Positions 1 to 7,175 of a stretch of DNA of 7,991 nucleotides are shown here, piece by piece. Each line of letters begins with the position of its first letter. Position 1 is the first letter of the stretch. Source of the stretch: VYFG01 sp964403545 (GTDB lineage: Bacteria > Pseudomonadota > Gammaproteobacteria > Arenicellales > Poriferihabitantaceae); assembly GCA_964403545.1 (NCBI GenBank), contig CAYOGN010000099.1, forward strand, positions 1 through 7,991, given 5' to 3'. Both the position numbers and the translations under genes were made by a program. The notes beneath the pieces were generated by a model. That model did no database searches, was not told the origin of the DNA, and was given only the letters and a program-made list of their open reading frames with translations.

Positions 1-1056
1 CTGAACTTCTTCACCAAATCCCTGTGCCCGGGTCTGCTCATACATATCGTTCAGATCTTCGTATTCTCTGGCACGAAAGCCGAATCGAACGCCATCAAAT
101 CGTGACAGATTCGAGCTCGCCTCGGCGGGGGCGATTACATAGTAGCAGGGGATACCCAGTTCACTATGAGGTAACTTGATCTCTACTGTTTTCGCCCCCA
201 GGGCCTCAAGCTCACGGATAGCATTCTGAATGGCTTCGGCGACGTCAGAGTCGACTCCATTACCAAAGAACTCCACAGGAAGGCCAATGACTTTACCGGC
301 AAGGGAATCACTCAATCCGGACAGGTAGTCAGGGTCGGGAATTTCGAGAGAAGTGGAATCACGACGGTCAAATCCGCTCATGGCCTGGAGTACATGGGCA
401 GCGTCCTCGGCATTTCGAGTCAGTATCCCACCTTGATCCAGCGATGAAGCAAATGCCACCATTCCATAGCGCGAAACCCGTCCGTAACTTGGCTTGATAC
501 CAGTCAGGCCACAGAATGCTGCGGGTTGCCGGATTGAACCTCCGGTATCTGTTGCAGTGGCTACCGGCGCCAGTCTGGCAGCCACCGCTGCCGCCGAACC
601 ACCGGAACTGCCACCCGGTACCCGGGCGGTGTCCCAGGGATTTTTCACAATCCCATAATAGCTTGACTCATTGGATGATCCCATTGCAAACTCATCCATG
701 TTGGTTTTGCCGAGCATCACCATGCCCTCATCATTTAAACGGTCAATAACGGTTGCATTGTATGGCGAGATAAAATTTTCAAGAATGCGTGAGCCGCAGG
801 AAGTTAAAACGCCCCGGGTACAAAACAGATCTTTGTGGGCGATGGGTATGCCGGTTAATACGGTGGTATCGCCATCCCTGATGCGTTTGTCGGCCCTGGC
901 AGCCTGCTCAAGGGCCTGATCCCCGGTAACCGTAATAAATGTATTGAGATCCTTATTATTCTCAATACGATCCAGAAAATGAAGGGTTAATTCGACACTG
1001 CTGTAATCTCCGCTTGCAAGCGAAGTGGAATGTTCGACGATGGTTTTTTCGTGCAT
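1..1056 (-). CDS. gatA: Asp-tRNA(Asn)/Glu-tRNA(Gln) amidotransferase subunit A (partial, C-terminus missing)
   Basis: This is the glutaminase/amidase subunit of cytoplasmic GatCAB. It releases ammonia from glutamine, and GatB uses that ammonia to convert Glu-tRNA(Gln) or Asp-tRNA(Asn) to the amidated form. The reverse-strand translation starts MHEKTIVEHSTS and runs 352 codons to the window edge. Bacterial GatA is about 485 residues, so some 130 C-terminal residues lie to the left. The amidase-signature triad is complete: Lys75 in AHKDLF, cis-Ser150 in PGGSSGGSAAA, and nucleophile Ser174 in DTGGSIRQPAA. The conserved blocks GKTNMDEFAMGSSNES and CYYVIAPAEASSNLSRFDG are also present. The ATG at 1056-1054 is the only ATG, GTG or TTG in frame after the upstream stop at 1107-1105, but no Shine-Dalgarno sequence stands before it. 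gatC lies upstream on the same strand with an unusually long 182-base gap. gatB is expected next but is not in view. Identification is very secure. Confidence 0.97.
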   Translation of the reverse strand, partial: MHEKTIVEHSTSLASGDYSSVELTLHFLDRIENNKDLNTFITVTGDQALEQAARADKRIRDGDTTVLTGIPIAHKDLFCTRGVLTSCGSRILENFISPYNATVIDRLNDEGMVMLGKTNMDEFAMGSSNESSYYGIVKNPWDTARVPGGSSGGSAAAVAARLAPVATATDTGGSIRQPAAFCGLTGIKPSYGRVSRYGMVAFASSLDQGGILTRNAEDAAHVLQAMSGFDRRDSTSLEIPDPDYLSGLSDSLAGKVIGLPVEFFGNGVDSDVAEAIQNAIRELEALGAKTVEIKLPHSELGIPCYYVIAPAEASSNLSRFDGVRFGFRAREYEDLNDMYEQTRAQGFGEEVQ

Positions 1057-1238
1057 AGTATTGATAATGCTGAATTCTCTGTGGCGACGGAGCTGTCGGC
1101 TTTCTCAGGATGTTATTACGGATGCGGATCGTTGGCGTACAGTAGTCGCTAGTCGCTCAAAGTCGGCAAAAGGACGGGGTATTCGAGCGCGCCCTCTAGT
1201 GCTAATGGACTGGTGTTGATATTGGGTCGATGAAAGAA
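1057..1238. other. gatC-gatA intergenic spacer, no gene recognised
   Basis: These 182 bases separate the gatC stop from the gatA start. In most bacteria the two genes are only a few bases apart or overlap. I see no convincing reading frame on either strand: the small plus-strand frame covering part of it runs into the gatA start and resembles nothing known. There is no clear hairpin followed by a T-run. A perfect 7-base tandem duplication, AGTCGCT twice, sits at 1144-1157, with a further AGTCGG at 1161-1166. No strong minus-strand promoter for gatA was found, so the gene is probably read through from gatC, although a weak internal promoter cannot be excluded. Confidence 0.5.
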
Positions 1239-1526
1239 CTACTCGATCACTTTGGGAACCAGATAAAATCCATCCTTCGCATCTGGCGCAATGGCCTGAT
1301 AGGCGTCCCGAAGATTTTCCGCGGTCACCTTATCCTCTCTCAGCCTTAGCGCCACATCCTGCGGATGCGACATCGGCTCTGTTTCGCTGGTGTCGATCGC
1401 ATTCATTTGCTCGACCAGGTTCATGATCCGATTCAGTTGACTGGCATAGTATTCAGACTTTTTCGGGTCCGTTTTTAGTCGCGCCAGTCGCGCGATATGG
1501 GTCACTTGTTGGCTGTTTAAAGACAT
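1239..1526 (-). CDS. gatC: Asp-tRNA(Asn)/Glu-tRNA(Gln) amidotransferase subunit C
   Basis: This is the small structural subunit of GatCAB. It wraps around the GatA-GatB interface and stabilises the complex. The 95-residue length is normal for the family. Visible hallmarks are the N-terminal helix VTHIARLARLKT, the following helix with the pattern QLNRIMNLVEQMNAIDT, the MSHPQDVALRLREDKV segment, and the C-terminal FYLVPKVIE ending typical of GatC. The ATG at 1526-1524 gives the usual N-terminus (MSLNSQQVTHIA). It is preceded only by a weak GGA three bases away, so initiation signals are poor. It is the first gene of the minus-strand gat unit, divergent from mreB, with gatA downstream. Confidence 0.95.
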   Translation of the reverse strand: MSLNSQQVTHIARLARLKTDPKKSEYYASQLNRIMNLVEQMNAIDTSETEPMSHPQDVALRLREDKVTAENLRDAYQAIAPDAKDGFYLVPKVIE

Positions 1527-1696
1527 TTCCGGAATGGTTTTTCAGTTGATGGAAGATTATCGGTTTTGATAAATTACATGATTTCCACAGCAACTTACCA
1601 TAGCTTTGTGCTGTTGAATAGTATGTCCTCCGTTGTTAAGCTAGCGCGTCAGAATTTTCCTCAGATTTTAACCCCTTTCGCAATTAAAAAATTACG
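1527..1696. promoter_or_regulatory. Divergent gatC / mreB intergenic region with weak promoter candidates
   Basis: These 170 bases lie between two divergently read genes, so promoters for both units should be here. Candidates by eye are weak. Toward mreB there is TTGAAT (1614-1619) with a 17-base spacer to TAAGCT (1637-1642), and TTACCA (1595-1600) with an 18-base spacer to TAGTAT (1619-1624). Toward gatC, read on the minus strand, GATAAT (1561-1556) is a good -10 match about 30 bases before the start, but without a clear -35. The stretch just upstream of mreB is A/T-rich (1681-1694). No operator or riboswitch is recognised. The promoter function is inferred from gene orientation; the individual boxes are speculative. 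Confidence 0.4.
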
Positions 1697-2740
1697 ATGC
1701 TTAAACGCCTGGCTGGCTTTTTTTCCAATGATCTTGCCATTGATCTGGGAACCGCGAATACGCTCATTTACGTCCGCAACAAGGGTATTATCCTGAACGA
1801 GCCTTCGGTGGTGGCAATAAAAAGCGCGACCGACGGCAGCTCTGGCAAGAGCGTTCTTGCTGTGGGCCAGGATGCAAAACTCATGCTGGGTAGAACCCCC
1901 GGGTCAATTCGCGCGATCAGGCCGATGAAAGACGGCGTGATTGCCGATTTCAATGTCACGGAAGACATGCTCAAGTATTTCATTCGCAAAGTACAGGAAA
2001 ATCGTTTTTTTTCCAGTCCGCGCATTATTATCTGTGTTCCATGTGGATCAACCCAGGTGGAGCGCCGGGCCATTCGCGAATCCGCCACCAGTGCCGGTGC
2101 CAGAGAGGTGTATCTCATTGAGGAACCCATGGCTGTGGCCATTGGAGCTAATCTGCCGGTCGCTGAACCCACCGGCTCCATGGTAGTTGATATCGGTGGG
2201 GGTACCACAGAAGTTGGAATTTTGTCACTGGGTGGCATGGTGTATTCGAATTCATTACGTGTAGCCGGTGATACATTCGACGATGCCATCATCAATTATA
2301 TCCGTCGGCGTCACGGCGTTTTGATTGGAGAAGCAACCGCAGAACGGGTCAAACAAACCATCGCGGCTGCGTGGTCCGAGTCTGATCATATGGAAATGGA
2401 AATCAAAGGCCGGGATATTTCTGAGGGCATGTCGCGTAGTCTGGTCATTACCAGTGAAGAAATTTATGACGCCATCGGCGACGCGCTGGAGCTGATTGTC
2501 CAGGCTATTCGTCAGGCGCTGGAAAAAACCCCGCCGGAGTTAAGTGCAGATATTGGTGAAAAAGGTATGGTTATCGCTGGCGGGGGCGCGTTGTTGAGAG
2601 ATATGGATCGCAGACTGATGCAGGATACAGGGTTGCCGGTAGTGGTGGCGGAAGAGCCACTGACATGCGTCGCCCGAGGGTGTGGCAGGGCACTCGAGGA
2701 AATGGATATGCTCGGTGATGTATTTGCAAACGACGGCTGA
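1697..2740 (+). CDS. mreB: Rod shape-determining protein MreB (bacterial actin)
   Basis: This actin-like ATPase forms antiparallel membrane-bound filaments on the cytoplasmic face of the inner membrane, orienting the elongasome. At 347 residues it has the usual family length. The N-terminal MLKRLAGFFSNDL segment matches the amphipathic membrane-targeting helix of gram-negative MreB. The actin-fold nucleotide motifs follow: phosphate-1 DLGTANTL (residues 16-23), the VERRAIRESA segment, phosphate-2 VVDIGGGTTEVG (from residue 163, Asp165), the GEATAERVK connection, and the adenosine motif VIAGGGALLRDMD near the C-terminus. The ending PLTCVARGCGRALEEMDM is typical. The ATG at 1697 is chosen because it gives exactly the family N-terminus, but there is no recognisable Shine-Dalgarno sequence before it, only an A/T-rich leader. 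A run of eight T (2005-2012) lies inside the gene without disturbing the frame. It heads the mre unit, with a 100-base gap before mreC. Confidence 0.98.
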   Translation: MLKRLAGFFSNDLAIDLGTANTLIYVRNKGIILNEPSVVAIKSATDGSSGKSVLAVGQDAKLMLGRTPGSIRAIRPMKDGVIADFNVTEDMLKYFIRKVQENRFFSSPRIIICVPCGSTQVERRAIRESATSAGAREVYLIEEPMAVAIGANLPVAEPTGSMVVDIGGGTTEVGILSLGGMVYSNSLRVAGDTFDDAIINYIRRRHGVLIGEATAERVKQTIAAAWSESDHMEMEIKGRDISEGMSRSLVITSEEIYDAIGDALELIVQAIRQALEKTPPELSADIGEKGMVIAGGGALLRDMDRRLMQDTGLPVVVAEEPLTCVARGCGRALEEMDMLGDVFANDG

Positions 2741-2753
2741 GCCAAATTGTCCA

Positions 2754-2772
2754 TATTAGACGCAGGCTAATA
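2754..2772. repeat. Short inverted repeat just after mreB
   Basis: TATTAG (2754-2759) and CTAATA (2767-2772) form a perfect 6-base stem with a 7-base loop, starting 14 bases after the mreB stop. The stem is A/T-rich and no T-run follows, so it does not look like a classical intrinsic terminator. It could be a weak RNA hairpin at the 3' end of mreB, or chance. Confidence 0.35.
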
Positions 2773-2792
2773 GAAAAGGTGCCCTTAGTCAC

Positions 2793-2804
2793 TACTGATC
2801 AGTA
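2793..2804. repeat. Perfect 12-base palindrome between mreB and mreC
   Basis: TACTGATCAGTA is its own reverse complement and lies in the 100-base gap between mreB and mreC, 36 bases before the mreC start. It could be a dimeric-protein binding site or part of an RNA structure separating mreB from mreCD expression. No regulator is recognised, and chance occurrence is possible. Confidence 0.35.
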
Positions 2805-2840
2805 CTCCAACGCACAAGGATCAATCCAAAATCAGCCACA

Positions 2841-3665
2841 ATGATTTTACGGCAGGTCAGCTCGCTATACCGGTTTATGTTTCTGGCCATACTTTCTTTT
2901 GGCCTCATGATCGTTGATCATCGAAGTGATACCCTGAAAATTGTGCGATCATGGGCTTCTCTGGTGACCATCCCGTTTCACTCCGTAACAACATTACCTG
3001 AGAAGGTATCAGAGCTTGCGCGGTCTTATTACCCTGATAACTCGGTATATGAGGATCTCAGGAAGTTACGCGGCAAACAATTGATGCTGGAAAGTCAATT
3101 GCAGAGATACGATGCCCTGGTTGCGGAAAATAACCGTCTGTCGAAATTACTCGCCGCAGCGAAAAGGTCTGAAGACCAGGTAATCCTCGCCAGCATCGTA
3201 AACGCTGGTCTGGAACCGTTTACTCACCGGATTATCCTCAACCGTGGCAGTGAAGCTGGTGTGTTTGTTGGCCAGCCAGTGATTGCACCGGATGGCGTCC
3301 TGGGACAGGTATCTGAAGTTAATCTTTATCAGAGTATTGTTATTCTGGTCACCGATCGCAGTCATGGCATACCGGTACAGGTTCAACGTAACGGCATGCG
3401 CACCATCGTTCATGGCCAGGGTGAAGCAGATCATGTCGGAGTCCCATATTTATCGCGACAGGCAGATATTCGTAAAGGCGATATTCTGGTCACATCCGGT
3501 ATGGGAGGACGTTTTCCAGCGGGTTACAAAGTAGCAGAGGTGGAGGAAATTGTGACCGATGCGAATCAGGCATTTCTCAGTATTAACGCCATTACTACGG
3601 CAAAAATTGACTTTGTAAAACAGGTATTACTGGTGTGGGATAGCCAAAGGTTGTCACGGCAATGA
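2841..3665 (+). CDS. mreC: Cell shape-determining protein MreC
   Basis: MreC is a bitopic inner-membrane scaffold whose periplasmic domain binds PBP2 and promotes RodA-PBP2 activity, linking them to MreB and MreD. The 274-residue protein has a short cytoplasmic N-terminus, a membrane helix at about residues 11-25 (MFLAILSFGLMIV), a coiled coil at about 67-105 rich in heptad Leu (for example LRKLRGKQLMLESQLQRY), and then the beta-barrel-like domain. Typical blocks there are NRGSEAGVFVGQPVIAPDGVLGQV, ILVTDRSHGIPVQVQRNG and GDILVTSGMGGRFPAGYKVA. It stops soon after the LLVWD strand and so lacks the Pro/Ala/Gln-rich tail seen in E. coli MreC (about 367 residues). The ATG at 2841 is the only plausible start nearby; AAGGA at 2816-2820 is too distant to be an ordinary ribosome site. 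The stop overlaps the mreD start as ATGA. Confidence 0.96.
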   Translation: MILRQVSSLYRFMFLAILSFGLMIVDHRSDTLKIVRSWASLVTIPFHSVTTLPEKVSELARSYYPDNSVYEDLRKLRGKQLMLESQLQRYDALVAENNRLSKLLAAAKRSEDQVILASIVNAGLEPFTHRIILNRGSEAGVFVGQPVIAPDGVLGQVSEVNLYQSIVILVTDRSHGIPVQVQRNGMRTIVHGQGEADHVGVPYLSRQADIRKGDILVTSGMGGRFPAGYKVAEVEEIVTDANQAFLSINAITTAKIDFVKQVLLVWDSQRLSRQ

Positions 3666-4159
3666 TAGTGAGGAAAACGGGAAAAGGTAAAAATTTCTGG
3701 ATTGTACCGTTATCCTGGATTGTCGCAATGTTGCTTACGGTGATTCCCTATCCTGACTGGATGAGATTTGCGGTACCGCAGTGGGTTACCCTGGTTCTTT
3801 TATACTGGTGCCTGGCGATACCGGATAGAATAGGAGTAGGAACCGGATGGCTGGTGGGATTAGTACTGGATCTGCTTTTACACACATTGTTCGGCATTCA
3901 CGCTGTTACCAAGGCGTTTGTGGCGATGGTGGGAGTTAGTGTGCATCGACGGATGCGGATGTATCCTCTGTGGCAGCAATGTATTTTTGTATTTTTTATC
4001 AGTGCAACAGAAATCGCATTCGTTAGCTGGATGTTTCAATTGACCAATGATACTCCTGTACATCTCGTTTATTGGCAGGCCGCTTTAACAACGGCGCTAG
4101 TCTGGCCTGTTGTCTACACCATCCTTAGATTTCTGAGACAACGAAGTCGTATAAGTTAA
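3662..4159 (+). CDS. mreD: Rod shape-determining membrane protein MreD
   Basis: MreD is the polytopic inner-membrane partner of MreC in the elongasome, and its exact biochemical role is still unclear. The 165-residue length matches E. coli MreD (162). The sequence is strongly hydrophobic, with about five or six membrane segments. Family blocks are readily visible: the first helix followed by PYPDWMRFAVPQWVTLVLLYW, then the LAIPDRIGVGTGWLVGLVLDLLLHTLFGIHA stretch at about residues 51-80, and a central LWQQ motif. The start codon overlaps the mreC stop (ATGA at 3662-3665), giving translational coupling, which also decides the start. The C-terminus is short and basic (RFLRQRSRIS), as in homologues. 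mrdA follows after 38 bases. Confidence 0.94.
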   Translation: MIVRKTGKGKNFWIVPLSWIVAMLLTVIPYPDWMRFAVPQWVTLVLLYWCLAIPDRIGVGTGWLVGLVLDLLLHTLFGIHAVTKAFVAMVGVSVHRRMRMYPLWQQCIFVFFISATEIAFVSWMFQLTNDTPVHLVYWQAALTTALVWPVVYTILRFLRQRSRIS

Positions 4160-4177
4160 GTTATTTCTGACGACCAC

Positions 4178-4183
4178 AGGAGG
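4178..4183 (+). promoter_or_regulatory. Shine-Dalgarno sequence for mrdA with long spacing
   Basis: AGGAGG is a full consensus ribosome-binding sequence and the strongest one in the window. It sits 14 bases before the mrdA ATG (4198), longer than the usual 5-9. No other in-frame start lies between it and the ATG, since a TGA at 4168-4170 closes the frame upstream. Its presence suggests that mrdA initiates independently rather than purely by coupling to mreD. Confidence 0.6.
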
Positions 4184-4197
4184 CTAACAACAGAAGT

Positions 4198-6081
4198 ATG
4201 ATCCCTGTTCGAAATTATCTGCTCGAAAGTCAAATAGTACACGGACGAATAGTACTGACCTCTGTCGGTATTATTCTGATGGCGCTGTTACTGGTTTTCA
4301 GAGTTGGCTACCTCCAGACTTCTCAACACCAGCGGTTTGCAAAGCTGGCGCAGAACAATCGAATTGACCTGGTTCCGCTACCACCCGTTCGAGGTCTTAT
4401 CTATGGTCGTGGTGGGGAAATCCTGGCGCAAAATTTTCGTGTCTATAACCTGGAAATTTTACCGGATCGGGTGGATGATATGGATCTTTTACTGCGGGAA
4501 CTGGGGCAACTGGTGGAACTGTCTGAAGACAATCTGGAACGGTTTCGAACTTTGCTTAAGAGACGCCCCTCGTTTGAACGCCAGACATTACGGGCAAACT
4601 TGAGCGAGCAGGAAGCGTCGCGCCTCGCAGTGGATTTGTACCGGCATCCAGGTGCAGAATTGAAAGCCCGACTACAGAGAAATTATCCTGAAGGAGAGTT
4701 AACTGCTCACGTTGTTGGCTACGTCGGACGAATCAGTGCTGATAATCTTGAGGAAATTGATAGTGACCAGTACCGCGGACTTGAATACATCGGCAAGACC
4801 GGCATCGAGGCATATTATGAACATTCTCTGCTGGGAAAATCCGGATACGAGCGCCTCGAAACCAATGCCCATGGTAAAATAATTCGCAGCCTGGAAATAG
4901 TTGCGCCGGACGCTGGCAAAACCATTCGTCTGAGTCTGGATATCAAACTACAGCAAAAAAGTATCGAGGCCCTTGAAGGATTCGAGGGTGCAGTGGTCGC
5001 CATTGAACCAGAAACGGGAGACGTACTTTCATTTGCCAGCGTACCCGGATATGATCCCAATCCATTTGTTAACGGAATCAGTAAACAGGATTATTCCGAA
5101 TTACGGGCTTCCGAACGACTGCCGCTGCTCAATCGTGCGCTCTACGGTCGTTATGCACCCGGTTCCACCATCAAGGGATTTATGACACTGGTTGGTCTGG
5201 ACAATGGACTCGATCCCGATAAAACCATTAATTGCATTGGATTTTATCGTCTGCCAGGGCGGAAACACCGTTATCGGGACTGGAAAAAATCCGGACACGG
5301 ACTGCTGGATGCCCGAGGTAGTATTGAGCAATCCTGCGATGTTTATTTTTATCGGCTCGCCAAACAACTCGGTATTGATCAGATGCACGATGGCATGAGT
5401 CGATTTGGTTTTGGCCAGGTTACAGGGATCGATTTGCTCAATGAGCCCACAGGTTTAATGCCCTCCCGGGAATGGAAACGTAGGGTGCGTGACCAGACCT
5501 GGTATCCAGGTGAAACCATCATCACCGGTATAGGGCAGGGATATATGCTGGTGACCCCTATACAGCTGGCTGCGGCAACGGCGACGCTAGCCAATCGTGG
5601 GAAGCAGGTAACGCCACGCTTTCTGACCACCATTGAAAATCCACAAAATCAGACCCAGGAGAAGCTGGAACCACAATTCACCGGTTATGTTAAAACCAGG
5701 GGCGAAGGTGACTACGAATATGCTATTGGTGGAATGCACGATGTGGTACACGGCAAAAGAGGGACCGCAAGGCGGATCGGTCGTAATATCAAATACCAGA
5801 AGGCCGGGAAAACAGGGACTGCCCAGGTAGTAAGTATCGCTCAGAATGAAGTTTATAACGAAGCAACTACCGCAAAAAAATTCAGGGATCACTCACTATT
5901 TATTGGTTTTGCCCCATTGGAGCAGCCAAAAATAGCCATTGCTGTAATCATTGAGCACGGTGGTAGCGGTAGTCGTACTGCAGCCCCTATTGCGCGAAAA
6001 CTGATCGATTATTATCTTCTTGAACGGCTGAAATTATTTGCCGAGCCTGCGCCGTCTCCTGAATCCAGTAAAACGGGCTAA
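4198..6081 (+). CDS. mrdA: Penicillin-binding protein 2, elongation-specific peptidoglycan transpeptidase
   Basis: PBP2 is the class B D,D-transpeptidase of the Rod complex. It cross-links peptidoglycan made by its partner RodA on the periplasmic side and is the target of mecillinam in enterobacteria. The protein has 627 residues (E. coli 633): a short cytoplasmic N-terminus, one membrane helix at about 18-38, the pedestal/dimerisation domain (PPVRGLIYGRGGEILAQN, then YPEGELTAHVVGYVGRI and YIGKTGIE), and the transpeptidase domain from about residue 250. The active-site motifs are all intact: Ser323-Thr-Ile-Lys326 in YAPGSTIK, Ser379-Cys-Asp381, and Lys538-Thr-Gly540 in AGKTGTAQ. PSREWKR and WYPGETIITGIGQGYM are further PBP2 hallmarks. 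Cys346, Asp361, His367 and Cys380 may form the zinc site known in some PBP2 proteins. rodA follows 2 bases after the stop. Confidence 0.98.
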   Translation: MIPVRNYLLESQIVHGRIVLTSVGIILMALLLVFRVGYLQTSQHQRFAKLAQNNRIDLVPLPPVRGLIYGRGGEILAQNFRVYNLEILPDRVDDMDLLLRELGQLVELSEDNLERFRTLLKRRPSFERQTLRANLSEQEASRLAVDLYRHPGAELKARLQRNYPEGELTAHVVGYVGRISADNLEEIDSDQYRGLEYIGKTGIEAYYEHSLLGKSGYERLETNAHGKIIRSLEIVAPDAGKTIRLSLDIKLQQKSIEALEGFEGAVVAIEPETGDVLSFASVPGYDPNPFVNGISKQDYSELRASERLPLLNRALYGRYAPGSTIKGFMTLVGLDNGLDPDKTINCIGFYRLPGRKHRYRDWKKSGHGLLDARGSIEQSCDVYFYRLAKQLGIDQMHDGMSRFGFGQVTGIDLLNEPTGLMPSREWKRRVRDQTWYPGETIITGIGQGYMLVTPIQLAAATATLANRGKQVTPRFLTTIENPQNQTQEKLEPQFTGYVKTRGEGDYEYAIGGMHDVVHGKRGTARRIGRNIKYQKAGKTGTAQVVSIAQNEVYNEATTAKKFRDHSLFIGFAPLEQPKIAIAVIIEHGGSGSRTAAPIARKLIDYYLLERLKLFAEPAPSPESSKTG

Positions 6082-6083
6082 AG

Positions 6084-7175
6084 ATGGCGAGATCTGATTC
6101 AACCCCATCCCTGGATATGCCGTTAATTGCGACTATTCTAATGTTGCTCTCCCTCAGTATCATCGTGATTTTCAGCGCCGGTGGAGAAAATACTGCACTG
6201 TTGTTCCGGCAATTACTTCGTATTGGCTTTGCAATATTTTTGATGCTTGTGTTTAGCAGAATTTCGCCACGATCACTGATGCTCTGGTCTCCCTATGTTT
6301 ATGGACTGGGGCTGTTACTGTTATTCATTGTTCTGGGGTTTGGGTTCATCGGAAAGGGCGCCCAGCGCTGGATTGATTTAGGGTTGTTTCGGTTTCAACC
6401 GGCGGAAATCATGAAGCTTGGAGTGCCGATGATGGTTGCCTGGGTCATGACCAGGTCGACCTTGCCGCCTAAAACACCATACCTTATAGTTTCAGTTTGT
6501 ATCGTGCTACTGCCAACAGTTTTGGTGACGCTGCAACCGGATCTGGGCACTGCAATCCTGATTGCGTCCACCGGGATTATGGTGATTTTTCTGGCTGGTA
6601 TCGGCTGGAAGTTGATTGCAGCGGTGGTTCTGGTTGTGGGCGCGGCGGCGCCAATTCTTTGGGTATTTGTCCTCCACGCTTACCAGCAACGTCGAATTTT
6701 GACCCTGTTTGACCCCTGGAAAGATCCACTGGGGGCGGGATACCACACTATTCAATCTATGATCGCTATTGGTTCGGGTGGCGTAAACGGTAAAGGGTGG
6801 CTGGCGGGAACCCAGTCCCAGTTAGAATTCATACCTGAACGATCTACCGACTTTATATTTGCTGTTTTTGCCGAAGAATTTGGCCTGATGGGTGTTTTGC
6901 TGTTACTCAGTCTATATCTGTTTCTGGTTTTTCGCGGACTGATGATTGCTTTTTATGCCCATGATACCTATTCTCGTCTATTGGCGGGCGCATTATCGGT
7001 GACATTTTTCTTTTATGTATTTGTCAATATCGGAATGGTATCGGGTATTCTTCCAGTGGTTGGCGTTCCGTTACCACTGATAAGCTACGGAGGAACTTCA
7101 ATGGTTACCCTGATGATTGGTTTTGGTATGCTTTTGAGTATTCAGGGCCACAAAAAAATATTATCAATGCGATGA
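6084..7175 (+). CDS. rodA: RodA, SEDS-family peptidoglycan glycosyltransferase
   Basis: RodA is the inner-membrane glycan polymerase of the elongasome. It uses lipid II and works as a pair with PBP2. The 363-residue protein (E. coli 370) is hydrophobic throughout, consistent with the ten membrane helices of SEDS proteins. The family landmarks are GKGAQRWIDLG and RFQPAEIMKL in the N-terminal half, QPDLGTA at residues 151-157, GVNGKGWLAGTQSQLEFIPERSTDF (broken across residues 233-257) containing the predicted catalytic Asp256, and the SEDS signature running from Asn315 to Ser339 and ending SYGGTS. The start at 6084 leaves 2 bases after the mrdA stop and has only a weak ribosome site, so coupling to mrdA is likely. 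The stop overlaps the downstream mltB start as ATGA. Identity as RodA rather than FtsW follows from the mrdA neighbour and the short cytoplasmic N-terminus. Confidence 0.97.
   Translation: MARSDSTPSLDMPLIATILMLLSLSIIVIFSAGGENTALLFRQLLRIGFAIFLMLVFSRISPRSLMLWSPYVYGLGLLLLFIVLGFGFIGKGAQRWIDLGLFRFQPAEIMKLGVPMMVAWVMTRSTLPPKTPYLIVSVCIVLLPTVLVTLQPDLGTAILIASTGIMVIFLAGIGWKLIAAVVLVVGAAAPILWVFVLHAYQQRRILTLFDPWKDPLGAGYHTIQSMIAIGSGGVNGKGWLAGTQSQLEFIPERSTDFIFAVFAEEFGLMGVLLLLSLYLFLVFRGLMIAFYAHDTYSRLLAGALSVTFFFYVFVNIGMVSGILPVVGVPLPLISYGGTSMVTLMIGFGMLLSIQGHKKILSMR

Noticed and set aside
516..919. Two plus-strand frames opposite gatA
   Set aside because: They overlap each other and the conserved amidase-signature coding region on the opposite strand, so both are shadows.
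1025..1219. 64-codon plus-strand frame covering the gatA start and the gatC-gatA gap
   Set aside because: It overlaps the real gatA N-terminus on the other strand, has no ribosome site and no recognisable composition or domain.
2005..2012. Run of eight T in mreB as a slippage or frameshift site
   Set aside because: The frame is intact and the protein aligns with MreB on both sides. Nothing suggests programmed slippage.
1768..2295. Long open frame (175 codons) antisense to mreB
   Set aside because: It lies wholly within the conserved mreB gene, resembles no known protein, and mirrors mreB codon structure. It is a shadow frame.
2741..2840. Intrinsic terminator after mreB
   Set aside because: The only stem is six A/T-rich pairs and no T-run follows, so it does not meet the pattern of a rho-independent terminator.
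5874..5880. A AAA AAA heptamer in mrdA resembling a -1 frameshift signal
   Set aside because: The shifted frame ends within roughly two dozen codons. The normal frame continues through the conserved C-terminus, and no stimulatory structure was seen.
5587..5892. 101-codon minus-strand frame opposite mrdA
   Set aside because: It covers the conserved PBP2 KTG region on the other strand, with no ribosome site or recognisable product.
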